Shown piece after piece: positions 49,190 to 64,000 of a stretch of 64,000 bases of DNA. Location: the NCBI RefSeq assembly GCF_037392515.1, contig NC_090295.1, forward strand, positions 13,287,001-13,351,000, given 5' to 3'. The stretch is from Haliotis asinina (lineage: Eukaryota > Mollusca > Gastropoda > Lepetellida > Haliotidae). The first letter of the stretch is position 1. Each line of letters begins with the position of its first letter. Under the pieces are notes generated by a model that was not told the origin of the DNA, made no database searches, and saw only the letters and a list, made by a program, of their open reading frames with translations. Position numbers and translations under genes: made by a program.

Positions 49190-49954
49190 GAATCCAAACC
49201 CTTGGGTCTTTTCACATATTCAATATCATTTGCATAACTGAGATGTTATATGAATTATTACTGCACAGTAGGACTGCACAGTATTACCGTTATATTGGGT
49301 AAAGACCATATATGAGGTTTTGTTATTGTCTTCATGGCTTAGATTTAAACCTACACACTTTCATTCACAACAAATGTTTTCCTTCATTTTTCAATGACAA
49401 AATGGCATTGTGTAATACTACAAATTGGATATAAGAGAAAACAGAATCTCAGACTGCAATCTAACTAATTTTGAGATTTCTATTATCAGAACCATATGTT
49501 TAGGGTAATACTGCTCAGAGCTGTGGTGATGATAATCCAGTCTCCTTAAGCCACAGTAGAGGTTTCTGCTGAATTGGGGATTACCATATCATATCACTTC
49601 AGAAAGTATATTCTCTGAGCATGAAACCCTGGGTGACAGCATGAGCATCACTACACACAGCTGATCATCTGTCAGCTCAATTGATGAGCTTCAGATATTG
49701 GGGGCAAGTTTTACCAGTATCTTCACAAGAATGCAAATTAAGTCTTCAGATGTATGTTGAGAAACTTTATTATCATTTGTACACCTTACAGTTGACAAAT
49801 ACAAACAGTTATGACACAAAAATTCAACTCACAATACAAATAATACCTTTCTCAAACATCAGTGAGGACATTTCCTTGATGGAAAGGTGCCCAAGGTTTC
49901 CTCTATGTCGGACTTCTATGTTCCTCACTTTTTTATGTACTTTCTCATTTGAAG

Positions 49955-50140
49955 TGCTTGGCCCCTTTGTGACATACCTCCTCATTTTGCTACATTCCTC
50001 TTCACTTTGTGTCATCCCTCCTCACTTTTTGATATCTCATGTTTCAGACATGACATGACACGCCTCCTCACACTTTGACACACCTCCTTACTTTGCCACA
50101 TGCTTCCCCACCTTATTACATGCCTCATCAATTTCTGATG
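49955..50140 (+). repeat. Degenerate minisatellite, CCTCCTCACTTTG phrase
   Basis: About eight imperfect units of 20-22 bp built on TTTGTGACATACCTCCTCA. They are too irregular to hold a frame, although a 125-codon frame crosses them. Confidence 0.65.
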
Positions 50141-50601
50141 TACTTGTGTGGCAAGTTTCTTGGGAATATACTATCATTTTACTGATCAATTAGAACACTA
50201 AAGTAACTGCACATTTTGAATTTAAAGGTTACGCATCATTCATTATCTTTAGATAATTTTTCTGGCTTAAAACTAATAATACTGGCTTGGTTTTGACCAT
50301 TAACACGTGGGTTTAAGATAAATGGGTGAAATCTCATCATACACTTACATATACCAGTGTGTGAAATAAGCGAAAAATCAAGCCAGACATCAGGGCTGGT
50401 AACTTCAGACCAGAAAATCCAAAGAAAATAACTGAATTGTGTTTACAATGAATGTGTATTTACTACATTTGCAGAACACTGCATATTGATAGCTGTTGCT
50501 GTTTGTTACATCAACGCAGTGCTTTGAGCTTGTGATGCAATAGTTCAGTGTTCAAACAACAATTGAAGCTCAACTGAAAAAATAGATATGATAAATTTAC
50601 T

Positions 50602-51226
50602 CAGGTGAATCAGTCTAAGTAAACTTGTCCTCAGTACTTTTCGTTACACTCCACTACTGAGTCTAACAAAACCTTACGGGAGGTCGCGGGAGGTAACCTT
50701 TGAGATTGACCAATCAGAACACAGCTTATCCAATCACGAAAGTGCACATTTGCACATACCTATTGAACTTTTTATCTTGAAAAGGTTTCTACCCAAACAA
50801 TTCTGAATGCTATTTAGCGTGCGCTTGCTTCTGGGTGATGCACACAGCGTATGAACAACCATGACAACGGTGAGTAAACAGTCGCTGAAAATAGTGTTTT
50901 GGGCAATATTCATGGATGTTATCTTGCGGAAATATTAGCTAATGGTAACCATGTCAACATAAACCCAAAAGCATATATGCAGTAGGTCAAATAACTATTT
51001 GTGGAGAGATTTGTGTCAGTGACCTGAATATTTTGAAAGTCCCTCCGATCCCAAAATAGTAGCTGTTGTCTGATTGGTTAAATCTATTTAACCGTCTCGT
51101 GTTTGATTGGAGGGTCATTGGTTGATCAAAAGCTACCTGACGCGGCCTTCTACTAGGGTTTGTTAGACTCAGTGGTGAAGTGTAACGAATAACACTGAGA
51201 CTAAGTTCACTTAGATTGTCAGGTGA
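50602..51226. mobile_element. MITE-like element with about 95-bp inverted ends
   Basis: Left arm 50,602-50,697 (CAGGTGAATCAGTCTAAGTA, TTCGTTACACTCCACTACTG, AGTCTAACAAAACCTTACGG) is answered inverted at 51,132-51,226 (GGGTTTGTTAGACTCAGTGG, GAAGTGTAACGAATAACACT, GATTGTCAGGTGAAG). There is no open frame inside, so it is non-autonomous; the superfamily is not assigned. It lies about 0.8 kb below the ANKRD46 stop. Confidence 0.75.
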
Positions 51227-52018
51227 AGGGAACACATTATCTATTTTTTGTTACCAGACCACCAGGCAGGTAAGCTGTAAATTTTAGACTGCCCATCTCA
51301 GGCGGTTGAACCGCCTTATTTCATACACTGCATATACATGTTTGTTCTCTACTGTGGTGTGCTAACCATTCACCCAGTCATATCACAGCATGTAAACTTT
51401 CTGTATGGGTGAAATCTCTTTCAAACAACTCATTTCAAACTTTAGTGAAAACAGGGAGTATGGGTATGCTCCTGACAAAATCACAATAAGGGTTGATACA
51501 TTGAATATAGATCCATGGTTCAGGATGATACAGAGCGATAATCCACATTGTATGCAGCCATGATCTGGATGGTGTGGAACCTTTATCACCAAATCCTGGC
51601 ACAGATCTATGTTCCAAGGACAAATGCATCAGCCAATGCTTCACCTTAGACATGTTTGACCACCACGTGGCTACTTTTGCATTAAAATGGACAAAAACAA
51701 ACAAGCTTCCAAGAAATTAAATGTTAGTGTTCGTACTCTCAGATTATACCACATAACAACACTTCAGTTACTGGCATTTCAGCAATCTTCAATGGAGGCA
51801 GGAGTCCAAATCAAAACTGAATGGCTGAATGTTGATAATAATAAGGACATGCTCCAAGTGCTACAGTCTGATTATTATTATCCGGATAACCCAAGCTGCC
51901 TGTGAGGTCAATAGTCACATGACTTATCCCACCTGGTACCAATTTTCAGCTGGGTAAACAAGCACAGATAAGCCATTTTGAACAAGACATTCCTGTATGT
52001 AAAGAGGTGCCATTTCAT
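51227..52018. other. Probable 3' flank/3'UTR of ANKRD46
   Basis: No further ANKRD46 exon is needed, as the stop is at 52,019. Short frames on both strands (51,383-51,905) have no recognised family. No well-placed antisense AATAAA was seen, so the transcript end is unknown. Confidence 0.35.
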
Positions 52019-54449
52019 TCACAGATGTATCTTGTAGCTGGTTTCATCCAGTGGGATCTTCTCTTCATATCCTCGATGCAGACCGGTCAGGATGTAGGCC
52101 AGATAAAGTGAAAACCCAAGAAGGCCTAAGACTAGAAGGCAGGTGTTTTGGGGGCCCATTTCACAATAGAATTCATACCAAACACTTGGTATTACTGAGG
52201 GTTTGGTTGGACTGACATTGCTTGTTGTGGTATTTGTGTGGGAATCCTGAGATGCATTCTCCTTCTCAAAGTGTTCAAACAGTTCAAGAGTACACTTGGG
52301 GACTCCTCGTCTCTGTGCTAATAATTTTGGGGTGAAGCCCATCTTGTTTCTGGAACAAATTAACAATGTAACTTCAAAATTACTGCTATTTACCACTCAG
52401 CTTTAACTATCTGAGTAATGTATAGTTTATAGAAGTATATACAAAGTTGCAAATTCTTCACTTACATACATCAAACATGTTAAGAAAAAACTTATCACAA
52501 TCAGTGCTGAATGCACAAAATAGAATTTATAACCCCAAGGCAAGTACACAAACAAACCACTTGTCTTCATATTCACCAAATATTTAAATGAAATATCTAG
52601 ATGTATAAATGGTGTACAGCATATGCAGAATGAAGTTCAACATACAAAAACAGTAAAAGGAAAGTCTGAACTACTCTTCCAACAAACACCTCTACAAAAG
52701 ATAACAATCCATTTGGTATTGAGTTAAATCTTGAATTTTGTGTCATTTCGCAATATTATGTTGTCATGGCTACAGTCATTCTTGTACAGTACATGAAATG
52801 ACAGAATCTCTGATGCTGATGTGAATATGGATACTTCTGGCAACGTGCTTCTATAACCATCATAATCAACTTGACTCCTCATATAATAATTCAAATTTTC
52901 ATGTAATGCCTTCATGTAATATTATCAACAAGCTTGTTAATAACAAATATAAGTTCTGGGCACAAAAAAGTATTTTGGATAACGAAATGACCTGAGAGTA
53001 AGAAATGACCCGGGGCTAGATTTTCAAAACTCAAATGCTAAGAGAGCTCCGAAAATCAATACCGAGGTTACTGCATTACCAGTGAACAATGCAGTTTACT
53101 GGGTGCAGCTTACTACAGTGCGAATGGGTTCAGGCTGAGTGTTGACCATGTTGACTGGCTTTTGATTCAATGGTTTCATGTGCCTTTCCAATCCTTAGTT
53201 GTGTTAGAATTACAGTAGGTTACCACGACCACTATCCTTAGCCTTTTGGTCCTCTTTCCGATCAAGGGGCCAGTTATGCTCATTAAGGACCACTCTTGCC
53301 AATCAAAACATCAGTTTACAATCTTGACTAAAACGTTTCTCCCCTCCTGTCCTTATATGTAGCTGACCCTATAATGATCATAAACATGATAAAGGGTTTG
53401 ACAGCTCCCTAAGGATTGTGAAGGGGTGTTTACTGGTACAAATGTGACAGTGGAGAAGAAACCAGACTTAAAGCCACTGGAGCTATACAGCATGTACAGT
53501 AAGGGCAACATATAGCTGAGAAACTAAAACTAGTTCAGCCAGCTAAATGTTGTGTTCCTGCCTTCGCATAGCATGTATATACCCTGGAATACACAGAACT
53601 AAGTACACTCAAATCATGTATGTGAAAAAGCGTACCGAGAGTACTGCACTTTACCAGGCACACATTTTCAGATTAAGTAGTGCTCCCAAAAGATCAGAAA
53701 GGGTACCAGACCCTTATTTTAAAGATCATAAAGGGTGCCTAACCCCAAGGATCGTTAAGGGTGCTTAACCCTAACCCCAAGCTCTAACCCCAAGGAGGGT
53801 GGAGGCGCAACAATGAGATATTTGCTCCATGGCACTGGATGGTGCTGCACAGCATGACCCAGTAAACTGGGCGAGAGTTCCACCCGTAACCCCCGCTTGA
53901 AATGTAATCTGTTTATTATGATTATTTCTAGGGGATTGGGTTTAGGTTTTAGATTTAACATTATCTTGGGTTTAGTGTTAGGATTAGGGTTAGGTATGGT
54001 AGGTCTTCTATAAAACCATCTATTACAAGACATAGAATTTAAAACAAAAACGGGGGTTACGGGTGGAAATCTTTTCCACACGACAGAAGAAGCAACCATG
54101 TTCATATGTCAAAAAATGATGCAGACCGTGCGTTCAAATTAGCTCCCATTTCCACCAGGGTTTCCAAGGTATCAATGTGACCGCACCAATGAAGAGGCGT
54201 GTTTCCTTGGCGATCCTCGGCATTTATTTCACATCCACTATTTATCAACAATCGCGCAATCCCAGTGTGACCTCGGCATGCTGCCAAATGTAACACTGTC
54301 CGGCCATTTGCATCAGGCTCTTCGAGACGACAGGTGCCCGTTTCAATTGCTGCTGTTACTTGTGCTATATCCCCATCTAGCACGGCATCTCGAAGAATAT
54401 CTCCTCTTTCCATAACGTCAAACGAAATATGATTGTCGTAATTCTCCAT
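52019..54449 (-). CDS. ANKRD46: Ankyrin repeat domain-containing protein 46 (small tail-anchored ankyrin protein)
   Basis: Two coding exons: 54449-54127 and 52349-52019, phase-2 GT-AG junction (CG/A), 217 residues against about 230 in vertebrates. Exon 1 has ankyrin repeats: LRDAVLDGDIAQVTAAIETG, then NGRTVLHLAACRGHTGIARL and GNTPLHWCGHIDTLETLVEM. Exon 2 completes NKMGFTPKLLAQRRGVPKCT, followed by a low-complexity linker (SHTNTTTSN), an aromatic stretch SVWYEFYCEMGP, one transmembrane helix (LLVLGLLGFSLYLAYILTGL) and a short tail ending ETSYKIHL. The order ankyrin repeats, linker, WxEF motif, single C-terminal membrane segment matches vertebrate ANKRD46. The molecular function of the family is not well defined. 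It is divergent from TMEM185. Confidence 0.92.
53740..53800 (+). repeat. Degenerate CCCTAA/CCCCAAG repeats
   Basis: CCTAACCCCAAGG, CTTAACCCTAACCCCAAG and CTCTAACCCCAAGG follow each other, telomere-like but not perfect TTAGGG repeats. Confidence 0.55.
53878..54068. mobile_element. Small foldback element with 18-bp perfect inverted ends
   Basis: TTCCACCCGTAACCCCCG at 53,878-53,895 is exactly inverted at 54,051-54,068. The 191-bp interval carries GGGTTTAGGTTTTAG, GGGTTTAGTGTTAGGATTAG and GGTTAGG, in opposite sense to the CCCTAA phrases just outside. Confidence 0.6.
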
Positions 54450-54793
54450 TCATGACCAGAATGACAGACAAATAAAGGAGAAAGTTGCTTATTGAAACCG
54501 TCAAGCTCTTACAAGGAAATTTATGACCGGAAACGGAACTTCTCACATTTAAGTCCCTTAGTACAATAACAAAAATTCATTCAAGCTATTTCCTTTATTT
54601 CCTTTGAACAAACGTAGCAATTGGGTCTCTTAGAAGGATTACAACTTTATTCCAAATATATTGAATTTCTTAACTTAGCCACCCACACAATTAATAATAA
54701 ATTTATTTGACCTAAACCTGAAGACTTCTGTGTTCCGTTTGTTTCTGGTGTCCTGGGAATATGGGAATGGAAATACCTCATTTATGACGGAAC
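54450..54793. promoter_or_regulatory. Shared divergent promoter of ANKRD46 and TMEM185
   Basis: Only 344 bp separate the two start codons, so both 5'UTRs and core promoters must lie here or overlap. No TATA box is obvious for either gene. An ETS-like ACCGGAA core lies at about 54,523-54,530 near the ANKRD46 side. An ATG at 54,784 lies 10 bp before the TMEM185 start, out of frame. Confidence 0.6.
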
Positions 54794-63975
<9,182 letters not shown>

Positions 63976-64000
63976 GTAAGTTGTGTAGTCATGGCAGTTT

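Larger units (their letters stand above)
43250..49700. other. Gene-poor spacer downstream of PUS3
   Basis: About 6.5 kb of AT-rich DNA with only short, unrelated open frames on both strands. It may hold extended 3'UTR of PUS3 (another AATAAA is near 44,620), but no exon is supported. Two SINE copies (listed separately) interrupt it. Confidence 0.45.
52350..54126. other. ANKRD46 intron
   Basis: 1,777 bp without a supported exon. It contains the foldback element at 53,878-54,068 and CCCTAA-like repeats at about 53,740-53,800. Confidence 0.6.

Overview
This is eukaryotic, intron-rich genomic DNA: AT-leaning, full of microsatellites, minisatellites, MITE-like inverted-repeat elements and two abundant short interspersed repeats ending in CACTCACTCACTC. 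Gene content and the form of those repeats suggest a mollusc, probably a vetigastropod such as an abalone (Haliotis). That placement rests on recollection of the repeat family, not on a search. No bacterial operons, rRNA genes, CRISPR arrays or intact tRNA genes were seen.

Layout. From 1 to about 25.7 kb I find no convincing host gene. This stretch holds a trinucleotide tract (0.6-0.9 kb), tetra- and dinucleotide arrays, a 31-bp minisatellite (10.1-11.1 kb), a 55-bp minisatellite (15.9-16.5 kb), a decayed Tc1/mariner transposon (13.65-14.68 kb), many SINE copies, a C-rich skewed block (21.6-23.1 kb), and two weak candidates: a terminal exon near 2.2-2.6 kb and a TATA-box/small-ORF pair near 19.5 kb.

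From 25.78 to 43.04 kb lies a complete plus-strand PUS3 gene (tRNA pseudouridine-38/39 synthase). I could assemble it as 15 coding exons, every junction GT-AG and in phase, giving 454 codons. Its 6.8-kb first intron contains at least two further coding exons on the same strand (27.63-29.43 kb) for a protein I do not recognise, with a cysteine-rich block and an acidic C-terminus. These exons are phase-compatible with PUS3 exon 1 upstream and, by an optional donor, with PUS3 exon 2 downstream.

From 43.2 to 52.0 kb is a gene-poor spacer with SINEs, a weak minisatellite and a 0.6-kb inverted-repeat element. From 52.02 to 54.45 kb on the minus strand is a two-coding-exon ANKRD46 orthologue. Its start codon is only 344 bp from the start codon of a divergent TMEM185 gene (54.79 kb to beyond the right edge), so the two probably share a bidirectional promoter. 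TMEM185 has five coding exons visible, including a 38-nt first coding exon, and its introns carry several MITEs, a (CTCAC)n array ending about 30 bp before a splice acceptor, and a dead PIF/Harbinger transposase.

The three recognised genes are conserved housekeeping-type genes (tRNA modification; two small membrane proteins). I see no sign that they form one pathway. The notable content is structural: nested exons, divergent promoters, and repeat-splice-site juxtapositions.
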